Shown here one piece after another: positions 12,586-22,768 of a stretch of DNA of 64,000 nucleotides (positions within the stretch are counted from its first letter, which is position 1; each line of letters opens with the position of its first letter). The notes under the pieces are model-generated. The model did no database searches. It saw nothing but the letters and a program-made list of their open reading frames with translations, and had not been told where the DNA came from. This DNA comes from Hofstenia miamia. Its lineage: Eukaryota; Xenacoelomorpha; Acoela. Location: NCBI GenBank assembly GCA_004352715.1, contig SCFE01000095.1, positions 821,628 to 885,627 on the forward strand. Direction: 5' to 3'. A program made the position numbers and the translations under genes.

Positions 12586-12699
12586 TAGTGACTTAAATAT
12601 TTGAACGTTGTTCATTGAAAAATTAAACAAAGCATTTTGACATGAATAGCTTAAGTTAACAAGAGATATGCTCACTAATAGAAATTGCACTAAATTCAA
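12583..12699 (+). repeat. 117-bp direct repeat, copy 2
   Basis: Same sequence as 8719-8835. It is cut off by the 316-N gap. Probable assembly duplicate. Confidence 0.9.
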
Positions 12700-13015
12700 N
12701 NNNNNNNNNNNNNNNNNNNNNNNNNNNNNNNNNNNNNNNNNNNNNNNNNNNNNNNNNNNNNNNNNNNNNNNNNNNNNNNNNNNNNNNNNNNNNNNNNNNN
12801 NNNNNNNNNNNNNNNNNNNNNNNNNNNNNNNNNNNNNNNNNNNNNNNNNNNNNNNNNNNNNNNNNNNNNNNNNNNNNNNNNNNNNNNNNNNNNNNNNNNN
12901 NNNNNNNNNNNNNNNNNNNNNNNNNNNNNNNNNNNNNNNNNNNNNNNNNNNNNNNNNNNNNNNNNNNNNNNNNNNNNNNNNNNNNNNNNNNNNNNNNNNN
13001 NNNNNNNNNNNNNNN
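12700..13015. other. Assembly gap (316 N)
   Basis: N run between the 117-bp repeat and a short TA tract. Confidence 0.99.
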
Positions 13016-13816
13016 TATATATATATATGTATATTTGCAATGTCAATAAGTGTCATTTATTGTAAGGACTTCAGATCTCCAACGTTGATTTTTTCGGTTA
13101 AAAATATAATTCTTTTATGTAGAGCCTTGAAAAATTAAATCTAAATGAAGAGCTTTACCAATTTTTGGATCACTGAGCGTTAACCCCATTGAAGTGTCTT
13201 CCTCAAAAAAAATCATGCTTACGCGAATAATTACTGTTTTCGCATAAATAACCATTGATGTAATATAATAAAATTAATAATTCAACCTAAACTTTCAATG
13301 AATTCTAAATTTGAAATTTATGCATAAATGATGTCTTTCAAAATTAAAAAATGTGCATTCAAATTATGATGTGCAACGCAGCAATTCATTATTTACAGAA
13401 TAATTATGCCATACGTTATACTTAGCAACATATGGGCAATCATCATTGAAAACGAGCAGTTGTTTCCAACTCTATTAATGCAACAAATACTATGACATTA
13501 TTTACAATTTTTACATTTGATTCAATCATTCACTCTGCAGCATTTGACAAATTGACATTAAAATATGAGCAGAATCCTCCAATAATATGTTATAACATTC
13601 AGGCTTGTTGTGAAATATGGTTAGAAATGGCCAGTTTCCTCTAAAATGATTTTAAATGTCAATTAATATCCAAACAACTGTTAACAATCAAATGTAAGGA
13701 GCATGATAAAAATACCTTAGCCATTGTTAGTGTGTTACATCCATTTTAAAGCTTCAACTTCATTTGGAACATTATAAATTTATTTGTAATTATGTTGCTT
13801 AAGAGTACCTGTTCAA
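13016..13816. other. AT-rich intergenic DNA, nothing recognised
   Basis: Begins in a TA tract. No domain-bearing frame, RNA gene or repeat terminus was seen. Confidence 0.65.
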
Positions 13817-14237
13817 GTCAGTTTTCGAAAATTACAATAAATACAATATAATATTTTAAGAATGTACGCTTAATCAAAACCTGTAAGAAATTTTTTGATT
13901 TCACTTAAATATGAATTGCTTACGTTAGACATCATAAATGCAAAATGATATTTAAAAACATTTTTACTTAGAAAATTTGTTTTTCCTATCAGCCTATTAC
14001 AAGGAAGTCATTTGGCTTGATCTGACGATTGTAAGCTCTTAGTTGTTGGACGGACTTCTTGTTTTTGTTCAACTGATTTGACAACTTTTATGAAGCAATC
14101 ATGTTCTTCCAATAATATCTTTTTTGTGATTTATTAGTTTGTAGATCCATTATAATTATGTTTTTGTTCATGGGATTTTCAAACTAACCAGAAAGAGTGA
14201 TCGATGAATAGCGTTTCTTCCAATTTGCAATTTAATA

Positions 14238-14317
14238 CAGTTTTTAAATATACTTGCTAAATTTAGTTTGTTTTCTGTTATTTCATGATTGTGTTGGGAA
14301 GTATTGATTATTTTACA
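14238..14317 (+). repeat. Left LTR, 3' portion
   Basis: 80 bp matching 20343-20422 with scattered differences, ending CA immediately before the primer site. The 5' end of this LTR is not certain; if it begins at the TGTGAT near 14126 it would be about 190 bp. The tandem copy has the same sequence at about 16621-16700. Confidence 0.75.
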
Positions 14318-14328
14318 TGGTAGCAGAG
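14318..14328 (+). promoter_or_regulatory. Primer binding site for initiator tRNA-Met
   Basis: TGGTAGCAGAG starts at the first base after the LTR. It is complementary to CTCTGCTACCA, the 3' end of animal initiator tRNA-Met. Using the intact tRNA 3' end differs from Drosophila copia, which uses an internal half-molecule. The duplicate lies at 16701-16711. Confidence 0.8.
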
Positions 14329-14330
14329 AG

Positions 14331-15139
14331 ATGTCCATCTACAAGAATCCACCTGTATTTGATCCTGATAGCCGTACGACATATACTCAATAGAAGAGGG
14401 ATCTTCGCTATGGAACATTGTTACTGCATTACCGAAAGACAAACGTGCTGTTGTGGTTACGGTAGCATTGAAGAACTCTGCCAAGAACGTTGCGTCGACA
14501 ATTAGAACTGCAGAACTAAATCATGATTCAGACTTATATCGACTCTTGAAAAAATTGGATGCAATATTCAAGCCTTCAGAAAAATTAGAAGCTTACCAGG
14601 TATTATTTTTGGATTTTAGGCCTTGTTTGAGGAAGAAAGCACAAACAGTAAAAGATTTTATTAATTTTGAATATTGTTTAGCTGTTTAAAAGAGCATAAC
14701 ATGAGCTTACCGGATGATATTTTAGCAGCAGAGTAATTGTATAAAAGCAAAATTTCAGATTGTGAACGTAAGGTGATTTTGGCGTCGACTAGTTTAAATT
14801 TTGCTGATATCAAAAAGGCTCTTTTGCCATCTAATACAAGTTTTGACCTAGGGTTAAATGAATCCATCCGGTTCGAATGATAGTGAAACATTTGCTGAAG
14901 TAAACGTGGAACCTGTTTTTAACAATACAGCTAACATTATTTTGGGCGATACACATTTACAAGCTTTAATGTCTGGAATTAGTGGATATCACAATGATCG
15001 AGATATTGGTAATGTTAGAAAGGGGCGAAATTTTGCAAACGGGGAAAAATTTCGCAATTTTAACATAGCAAGACCTAGTGTTTCAAGACCCTGCCATATA
15101 TGTGGTGCAATCGATCAAGAGAGTGCAAAAACAGATTAG
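14331..15139 (+). pseudogene. Copia-like gag, copy 1
   Basis: Starts at the ATG two bases after the primer site. After 20 codons a stop (TAG at 14391) is met; a frameshift of about that position restores a gag-like reading frame (14393-14689) with 'LPKDKRAVVVTVALKNSAK' and a helical region typical of UBN2-type copia gag. A second stop at 14687-14689 is followed by the same frame at 14858-15139. That ends in CHIC, the first half of a CCHC zinc knuckle whose His and last Cys are lost. Gag normally forms the particle and binds RNA; this copy cannot be made full length. Confidence 0.75.
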
Positions 15140-15660
15140 AAAAGAGCTTAAACTTACGTTACTGGTGCAGGTTCAGAAAATTTTCAAAACGATGAGCAAA
15201 TCATTTTTACTTACTTTACTGCTTATGTAAAGCGCCATTCAACATTTGATAATGTGGGCATTATAGATACGGCGAGTACCCTAACAGTTGCAGGCAATAC
15301 ATGGCTTGAAAATTACTTGCGTTATTGTAAAATTATGATATTAAACTCATCAAAAAGATTAAGTCAAACTCAAAATTTATTTTTGGCGATGGAAATCGAC
15401 AGCAGGCATTATAACAAGTACATTTGCCAATAAGAGTTTTTGGGAAACACCGTTTTTCTCTGTACACGTTATTGCAGGGGGACTGCCGCCAATAAGAGTT
15501 TTTGGGAAACACCGTTTTTCTCTGTACACGTTATTGCAGGGGGACTGCCACTTTTATTGTCTAAAATGACTTTGAAGAAAATGAGAGCATTAATTGATAT
15601 GGCAAATTCAAAAATTACCATTGAAGGAAACACAATTGATTTAATTAAAACTCCAAAGGA
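15140..15660 (+). pseudogene. Copia-like aspartic protease region, copy 1
   Basis: The block FDNVGIIDTASTLTVAG has the retropepsin active site as D-T-A (codons 15265-15273) in place of D-T/S-G, followed by the LSKMTLKKM block where the flap and C-terminal part of GalEa-type proteases lie. Stops and a frame change near 15420-15440 break it. The region contains a 62-bp tandem duplication absent from copy 2. Confidence 0.65.
15426..15549 (+). repeat. 62-bp tandem duplication (two units)
   Basis: Units 15426-15487 and 15488-15549 appear identical. The other 2.3 kb copy has a single unit at the corresponding place (about 17809-17870), so it separates the two copies. Confidence 0.95.
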
Positions 15661-16198
15661 ACACTTGGCTATTTCGTTATGTCCTGATCAGGCACTTCTG
15701 TCTTTAACGGATATGCAGACAACTTTTTCAGTGAAGCAATCAAAACTAAATCATACTGAACTAAGAAAAATTCATATTCAGTTTGGACACTGAGTGAAAT
15801 TCGCATGATAATTTTCCTCAAAAATTCAAATTGTAATTTTGATAGTAATTTAGCTAAAACCTTATGTAAATATTGTGTTCCTAACCCAATGGATTTTCAA
15901 CCTATCAAATTGCTTTTGGAAAAAAACCTCGAGTTTCATCTATATTTACCGTTGATATTCCGGCAATGGAAAGTTTTTCTTTTAGTAATGTAGTCTACAA
16001 ACACCTCGAACTTTTAAGGAAAATTCGATTTGCATTTACTCAAGCGAAAAATTCGGACGGAATTCGTAAAGCCCTATGCAGAAATACTCGTTTTAATAAG
16101 GCGGTCATTATGTTTGGTGACAAATTGTGTTATTTTTGGCATTGAAACAAAATTGTTGGTGCTGGAGAGGTCCGGCTATAGTATCAGGTTTGCATCAT
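15661..16198 (+). pseudogene. Copia-like GAG-pre-integrase and integrase remnant, copy 1
   Basis: The pre-integrase zinc block is visible as ELRKIHIQFGH then, after a stop and frame change, SNLAKTLCKYC, giving an H..H..C..C set. 'IFTVDIPAMES' is probably the start of the catalytic core (first Asp). The sequence then jumps within a few codons to the C-terminal 'RKALCRNTRFNKAVI' region, so most of the core, including the other two acidic residues, is deleted. The block ends at the single-N join. Confidence 0.7.
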
Positions 16199-16199
16199 N
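16199..16199. other. Single-N join
   Basis: One ambiguous base lies exactly between the two 2.3-2.4 kb copies. A single N at the boundary of a tandem duplication is typical of an unmerged contig overlap. Confidence 0.9.
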
Positions 16200-16713
16200 G
16201 TCAGTTTTCGAAAATTACAATAAATACAATATAATATTTTAAGAATGTACGCTTAATCAAAACCTGTAAGAAATTTTTTGATTTCACTTAAATATGAATT
16301 GCTTACGTTAGACATCATAAATGTAAAATGATATTTAAAAACATTTTTACTTAGAAAATTTGTTTTTCCTATCAGCCTATTACAAGGAAGTCATTTGGCT
16401 TGATCTGACGATTGTAAGCTCTTAGTTGTTGGACGGACTTCCTGTTTTTGTTCAACTGATTTGACAACTTTTATGAAGCAATCATGTTCTTCCAATAATA
16501 TCTTTTTTGTGATTTATTAGTTTGTAGATCCATTATAATTATGTTTTTGTTCATGGGATTTTCAAACTAACCAGAAAGAGTGATCGATGAATAGCGTTTC
16601 TTCCAATTTGCAATTTAATACAGTTTTTAAATATACTTGCTAAATTTAGTTTGTTTTCTGTTATTTCATGATTGTGTTGGGAAGTATTGATTATTTTACA
16701 TGGTAGCAGAGAG

Positions 16714-17528
16714 ATGTCCATCTACAAGAATCCACCTGTATTTGATCCTGATAGCCGTACGACATATACTCAATAGAAGAGGGATCTTCGCTATGGAACA
16801 TTGTTACTGCATTACCGAAAGACAAACGTGCTGTTGTGGTTACGGTAGCATTGAAGAACTCTGCCAAGAACGTTGCGTCGACAATTAGAACTGCAGAACT
16901 AAATCATGATTCAGACTTATATCGACTCTTGAAAAAATTGGATGCAATATTCAAGCCTTCAGAAAAATTAGAAGCTTACCAGGTATTATTTTTGGATTTT
17001 AGGCCTTGTTTGAGGAAGAAAGCACAAACAGTAAAAGATTTTATTAATTTTCAATATTGTTTAGCTGTTTAAAAGAGCATAACATGAGCTTACCGGATGA
17101 TATTTTAGCAGCAGAGTAATTGTATAAAAGCAAAATTTCAGATTGTGAACGTAAGGTGATTTTGGCGTCGACTAGTTTAAATTTTGCTGATATCAAAAAG
17201 GCTCTTTTGCCATCTAATACAAGTTTTGACCTAGGGTTAAATGAATCCATCCGGTTCGAATGATAGTGAAACATTTGCTGAAGTAAACGTGGAACCTGTT
17301 TTTAACAATACAGCTAACATTATTTTGGGCGATACACATTTACAAGCTTTAATGTCTGGAATTAGTGGATATCACAATGATCGAGATATTGGTAATGTTA
17401 GAAAGGGGCGAAATTTTGCAAACGGGGAAAAATTTCGCAATTTTAACATAGCAAGACCTAGTGTTTCAAGACCCTGCCATATACATATATGTGGTGCAAT
17501 CGATCAAGAGAGTGCAAAAACAGATTAG
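16714..17528 (+). pseudogene. Copia-like gag, copy 2
   Basis: Same structure and the same inactivating stops as copy 1: an ATG just after the primer site, an early TAG, the gag-like frame at 16776-17072 and the downstream frame at 17241-17528. A 6-bp insertion inside the zinc-knuckle remnant changes CHIC to CHIHIC. Sharing all major lesions with copy 1 means they predate the duplication. Confidence 0.75.
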
Positions 17529-18447
17529 AAAAGAGCTTAAACTTATGTTACTGGTTCAGAAAATTTTCAAAACGATGAGCAAATCATTTTTACTTACTTT
17601 ACTGCTTATGTAAAGCGCCATTCAACATTTGATAATGTGGGCATTATAGATACGGCGAGTACCCTAACAGTTGCAGGCAATACATGGCTTGAAAATTACT
17701 TGCATTATTGTAAAATTATGATATTAAACTCATCAAAAAGATTAAGTCAAACTCAAAATTTATTTTTGGCGATGGAAATCGACAGCAGGCATTATAACAA
17801 GTACATTTGTCAATAAGAGTTTTTGGGAAACACCGTTTTTCTCTGTACACGTTATTGCAGGGGGACTGCCACTTTTATTGTCTAAAATGACTTTGAAGAA
17901 AATGAGAGCATTAATTGATATGGCAAATTCAAAAATTACCATTGAAGGAAACACAATTGATTTAATTAAAACCCCAAAGGAACACTTGGCTATTTCGTTA
18001 TGTCCTGATCAGGCACTTCTGTCTTTAACGGATATGCAGACAACTTTTTCAGTGAAGCAATCAAAACTAAATCATACTGAACTAAGAAAAATTCATATTC
18101 AGTTTGGACACTGAGTGAAATTCGCATGATAATTTTCCTCAAAAATTCAAATTGTAATTTTGATAGTAATTTAGCTAAAACCTTATGTAAATATTGTGTT
18201 CCTAACCCAATGGATTTTCAACCTATCAAATTGCTTTTGGAAAAAAACCTCGAGTTTCATCTATATTTACCGTTGATATTCCGGCAATGGAAAGTTTTTC
18301 TTTTAGTAATGTAGTCTACAAACACCTCGAACTTTTAAGGAAAATTCGATTTGCATTTACTCAAGCGAAAAATTCGGACGGAATTCGTAAAGCCCTATGC
18401 AGAAATACTCGTTTTAATAAGGCGGTCATTATGTTTGGTGACAAATT
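17529..18447 (+). pseudogene. Copia-like protease and integrase remnant, copy 2
   Basis: Equivalent of 15140-16120: D-T-A protease site at 17648-17656, LSKMTLKKM block, H..H then C..C pre-integrase finger, and the same core deletion. Only one 62-bp unit is present. Confidence 0.7.
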
Positions 18448-19857
18448 GTGTTATTTTTGGCATTGAAACAAAATTGTTGGTGCTGGAGAGGTCCGGCTAT
18501 AGTATCAGGCTTGCACCATGCCGAAATATTGTTAGAATTTGGCAGTAAGTTTATAGATTGTCATGTAACTAATGTTAGATTGTGGCATTCTAATGAATTT
18601 GAATCTAAAGATTTAGCTAATTTCGGTGAAGTGATTGATCAGACTAATAATGATAATCGTGACGGCGAAAATTCTGCAGAAACCAACGAACCGGTTGAAA
18701 GCATTGAGGACGATATATCCAGCATTGAAGAACAAGAAAGTAGTGATACAGTTTCAATGGAACCCAACACCACTATTTCTGAAGTTGAACGATATCCACA
18801 ACGTGCTCGAAATATGCCCCAACGTTATGGTGAGCAATACACTCATGCAATTTCGAATGAGAAGAGTGTATATGCTGATGCTATGTTGGTTGAATTGGAA
18901 AATTGGAGATTCAACGAATCGTATTCTGAGGTAAGAATTGGTAATTTGTTAGAGAGAAAAAAGCTTGATATCGTATCTACTCATTGGATGTTGACAATGA
19001 AGGACATTAATGGAGAAAAACACCCAAAGGCTAGGCTTGTAGCCAAGTGTTTTCAGGACACAGATATACCTGAATCTTATGCTCCAACTTGCTCCCGATT
19101 AAGTTACCGAATCTCTCTATCAATAAGCAGTTTAAAGCATTGGAATGCTGTACTTATCGATCTTAAAGCAGCGTTTCTGCAAGGTGACCCGTTAACAAGA
19201 GATATCTTTGTTTTACCACCAAGTGAGGCCAGGTGTGCTGAGAAAATTATATGGAAGCTTAAAATTGGTGTGTATGGATTGAATGACGCATCAAAATTGT
19301 GGTATGAGCGAAAAAGTAAATAACTTATATTGTTGGGTGGTAAAGTGTCACCTGCAAACAAAGCTCTATTTACATTTCATGTTAATTCATCCTTAGTTGG
19401 CATAATTGTTATACACGTAGACGATTTTTACATTGCTGTTGATCGATTATGGTTAGACATATTGACAAAACAGTTGTGTCACCTAATGAAAATTGGAAAA
19501 ATTGTGGAAATTGGGTACAAATGGGCCAGTTTCTTGGGCGTTCAAATACAAAAAATTGATGATGGATATCATTTATCTCAAATTAACTATGTCAATGCTC
19601 TTGATGATTTTGTTGATACTCATGAAAAATTTCCTTCCGCTATTGGAAAACTTATATGGTTGTCTTCGACATGTAGGCCTGATTTAGACTTTGAAGTTAG
19701 TTTTCTTTCAACTCAAAATGATAGCAATTCAGAAACATTTGCAAAAATATCAAAACTTGTTCGGTACGATTTTCTAATGGGGCAAGTGGTGCAACGTTTC
19801 CTGTTTTGTGTGTGCATTCAGATGCGTCCTTCGGCAATCCCAGTTGGGGAGGAGTGA
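18448..19857 (+). pseudogene. Copia-like integrase C-terminus and reverse transcriptase
   Basis: A single frame interrupted by one in-frame TAA (19321-19323). It starts with the integrase C-terminal 'WRGPAIVSGLHHAEILLE' type domain, then an acidic linker, then copia RT: THWMLTMKDINGEKHPKARL, the D-L-K-A-A-F-L-Q-G motif A (near 19160-19185), VYGLNDASKLWYE and the catalytic box as I-H-V-D-D-F (19411-19428). After that comes the connection region ('GKLIWLSSTCRPDLDFEVS'). The upstream boundary is arbitrary because the integrase core is missing. This is the best preserved part of the element, but the stop and downstream frameshift inactivate it. Confidence 0.88.
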
Positions 19858-20224
19858 TCATTTTTTGCAGGGATTGATTGCATGGTATTTTAGGAAGATA
19901 AGATACGTATCATGAAATGCATTACCAGCCGAAACAATTGCACTAGTGGATAATATTTACTTACTATATTATATTCGCCATATGCTACAATCTGTAATTG
20001 GGTGTTCTCAACTCTTACTTCCAGCTGATATTTACACTGACAGTCAGTCTCTAGTTAATGGTGTTCATTCTGGATCCGCCCCACTTGAAAAACGACTAGC
20101 AATTGATTTTAATTATATAAGAGAAGGTATTAAACGAGACATTTACAAACTTCATCACATCCCTGGTGACAAGATGATTGCCGACAGTTTAACCAAATCT
20201 AAAGGCAATTCTACTTTACTTTAA
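19800..20224 (+). pseudogene. Copia-like RNase H
   Basis: HSDASFGNPSWGGVIIF (first catalytic Asp at about 19821) is in a different frame from the RT, and YTDSQSLVNGVHS plus the C-terminal HHIPGDKMIADSLTKSKG (19946-20224) is in a third frame. These are the D..., E/..., D and H.P...N.AD.LTK blocks of copia RNase H. The order, directly upstream of the polypurine-like tract and right LTR, is as expected. At least two frameshifts are present. Confidence 0.82.
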
Positions 20225-20262
20225 CTTCTATAGAAAAGCTATTCTTGAATAGAAACTGGGAA

Positions 20263-20422
20263 TGTGATAATAAATGAAATACCAGTAATTTAGTAAATAT
20301 AATGAAATACCAGTAAATGCTTATTTGAATTTATTGTTAATTCAGTTTTTAAATATACTTGCTAAAACATAGTTTGTTGTATGTTATTTCATGATTATAA
20401 TGGAGGTATTAATTATTTTACA
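20263..20422 (+). repeat. Right LTR of the copia-like element
   Basis: The LTR is inferred to start at TGTGATAATAAATG after a purine-rich AAACTGGGAA tract and to end at TTATTTTACA. It would be about 160 bp with TG...CA ends. Only its last 80 bp align clearly with the left LTR. It also contains a short internal repeat (ATGAAATACCAGTAA twice). Confidence 0.65.
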
Positions 20423-21172
20423 CCATATATCTTTGAAATAAGATAAAAACATAGACAAGGGAGTGTTTCTCCAGCTGCAACAACACAGTGTTAAAATGGA
20501 ATGTGCACATTGTAGTTTATTTTTAAATTTCTAAAAATATTTTACATTTTATTGGATTCAATTTCAGTAATGACCACGAAATAGTTTTTAAATTTAACAA
20601 AATAGTGAAAATTTAAATGATGTATAAATTTGAATATAATCGAAAATGGAGGTACTTGTATTTAGGCTTGCAAACTTAACAGATCTAAGACAACAGCTGG
20701 AGGAATCATTTTTTCATATAACTGTCTAATAATTTAAATTGGCAACTGAAATTGCTAAAATAGCTAAGCATTAAAATTTAATTTCCAAAATTTATGAAAT
20801 TATTTCTACTGCTGAAATTTTCTTTCTACTTATAACAAATATAATTGTAGTCTTGCTGTGAACGCTTAATTTATGACATAGATGAGAGAATTCATTATGA
20901 TGTGAGTAATAAGATTGATTGCGGGCTTCTCTTTGCCTATCATAAAATATATCGGCGAGATTATTGGTCTTGTTGAATCCTTTGTATTACCGTAATCGGA
21001 AAAACACATTAAAGCTGAAATCAAATTACCAGTGTCTCAAAATTTGGACTGAAATTAGAAACGCATGTTCAATTGCTGCGGGAAGCATTTTTGCAATATA
21101 TCGAAGCAATGCAAATCCAAATTTGACGTTGTTATATTCAAACTAAGAATTTGTAAATCTACTTATAAAGTT

Positions 21173-21216
<44 letters not shown>

Positions 21217-22003
21217 TTTATTTACGAATCCGAAATCCTTTAATGATTCACAGGAAAAGTTTCGCTATATTGAATAGATTCTATTATTTAATAATTAACA
21301 AAACCTTTGAAATAGTAACTTCAAATAATTCTCTAAACATTAAGCGTCGCATGCCTATTGAATCCGTGCCTTATTGAAAGTTGATATTTGCTTGTGAACT
21401 TAAGCATTATAAAATTGTTTCCATGAAATGTTTTAACACAATTTTGAAAATTAAATGTGTGCGAACAACATCTGAAACAATGTATATTTAGGGAATTTCG
21501 AAATTGTAAATATCAATAAAAATGGCTATTTTTAAATTACATGTTTACTCTAATTACAATTCGTAGAATTTAAATTTTGTAATTTTCATAAATTGTATTT
21601 GAGACATCTGAAGGAATTGTTTATTATTGGATGCACAAAAAAAATATTTTTATTTATTCTAGATTTATTGCCCTGTAGGTTGTATCAAATAAACATTTCT
21701 TATATCTGTTGCTCATTTATGAAGATTATACTTATAGTATTTGTCCTAATTCTATTTCCAACGAAAATCAAAACCCATCCATAGAATGCACTCTAACTAG
21801 AGATTCTACAACAGTTGTGTTGATAACCTTTGGAATTCTTTAGGTTTGCTATATTTTAGGATGATCAGCAAATATTTTGAAACGTGATAAATATTAGTTT
21901 ATGTCCATGTTAAGGCATGTTGTTCCGTTCTGTAAGGCGTAAGCGCATCCTATTTAAAAAGAATGCTTATTCGTCTATATGAAGTCCATTTCCCGAGAAT
22001 AAT
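20423..22003. other. AT-rich intergenic DNA with (TA)n
   Basis: A TA tract lies at about 21176-21212. No supported gene; short frames such as 20964-21277 run into the TA repeat and are unsupported. Confidence 0.65.
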
Positions 22004-22768
22004 TCACATTTTTACGCTACCAAAATTTGAATGCGATCGACTGCTACTTCTGGCTCTTGTGGTTGAACTATTTTTGAAATTCATTAATGCATATAACGAT
22101 CCAAATATTAGCTTATAAACTGTAAATATAAACAAAATACTAACTTGTGCAGAAAATCCTCGTCTATATTTGATTGAATAAATGATGTTATCAAAACATC
22201 CTTCCTCGTACATTATGTAAGCATTGGAAAAGCAGGAATCTGGATAATCCATTTTAATATTAATCCAATCTTTTGGCGATTCCAAACCACAGCACATGTA
22301 TTGCTTTTGGAGAAATTCCCATAGTCTGTGAGTAATTATTTCTTCAATCACAAAGTAGTCTGTGGATTCAACTGAATGATATGTTAACTGACTATAGTAT
22401 ATTATTAAACCACAAATGAATATAATATAAAGAAAGTAGAATGTCATAAAAAATAAAGCTGCGGTTTTGGACACAAGCAATATTCCAATTACGGCTAAGA
22501 TATCAACGCAGATTGATATGCTTGACGATGCTAGTAATAGAACTGTACTGTGGATGTATACTGAATGAATCTTGTCTAATAAGACTTTTGGTATGAAGAC
22601 AGAGGAGTGAAATAATCTGTTCAAAGTGATCCTTGAGTAAACAACTGAATGTATGTTATCTAAGAGGCACGAAGATGCAAAAAATAAAGCCAAGGATACC
22701 AATGGTATCAATATTGTTTGAAATGGGCGACGTATTTTGGGCCAGTAATTAAATGAACCACGAACCAT
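22004..22768 (-). CDS. Tetraspanin-like membrane protein
   Basis: An uninterrupted 254-codon frame. Hydrophobic segments at residues about 17-36, 74-99, 104-126 and 206-229 give the four-membrane-span layout of tetraspanins. The large extracellular loop (about 127-205) has the family signature C-C-G at 159-161, P-D-S-C at 176-179 and a further Cys at 191, enough for two disulfides. The tail is short and Ser/Arg-rich. Length is normal for the family. Tetraspanins organise membrane microdomains with partner proteins; the partner here is unknown. The first Met has a reasonable context (AAAGAATGG). There is no intron, whereas animal tetraspanin genes usually have several, so it may be a retrocopy or an intronless family member. 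No AATAAA is seen within about 200 bases downstream. The region between spans 1 and 2 is rather long. Expression is unproven. Confidence 0.72.
   Translation of the reverse strand: MVRGSFNYWPKIRRPFQTILIPLVSLALFFASSCLLDNIHSVVYSRITLNRLFHSSVFIPKVLLDKIHSVYIHSTVLLLASSSISICVDILAVIGILLVSKTAALFFMTFYFLYIIFICGLIIYYSQLTYHSVESTDYFVIEEIITHRLWEFLQKQYMCCGLESPKDWINIKMDYPDSCFSNAYIMYEEGCFDNIIYSIKYRRGFSAQVSILFIFTVYKLIFGSLYALMNFKNSSTTRARSSSRSHSNFGSVKM

Larger units (their letters stand above)
13817..16198 (+). repeat. Tandem duplication, copy 1 (2382 bp)
   Basis: This block and 16200-18519 are nearly identical and are joined by a single N at 16199. The unit covers about 420 bp of non-element flank, the left LTR, primer site, gag, protease and part of integrase of the copia-like element. 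Differences are a 62-bp internal tandem repeat found only here, two 6-bp indels and a few substitutions. Because the host flank is included, this is one insertion duplicated, biologically or by the assembler, not two insertions. Confidence 0.95.
16200..18519 (+). repeat. Tandem duplication, copy 2 (2320 bp)
   Basis: Second copy of 13817-16198. It continues without a break into the 3' half of the element (integrase C-terminus, RT, RNase H, right LTR), so this is the copy contiguous with the rest of the element. Confidence 0.95.
14238..20422 (+). mobile_element. Ty1/copia-like (GalEa-like) LTR retrotransposon, degraded
   Basis: Gene order is LTR, initiator-tRNA primer site, gag, protease, integrase, RT, RNase H, LTR, which is the copia order (integrase before RT). 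The left LTR end (14238-14317) matches the right LTR end (20343-20422) over 80 bp, both ending TTATTTTACA. The 5' half occurs twice (see the tandem repeat). All ORFs carry stops or frameshifts and most of the integrase core is deleted. RT and RNase H wording (KAAFLQG, VYGLNDAS, DCLTK-like end) resembles the GalEa/CoRe-type copia elements of marine invertebrates; that clade assignment is by recollection of the family, not alignment. Confidence 0.88.
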
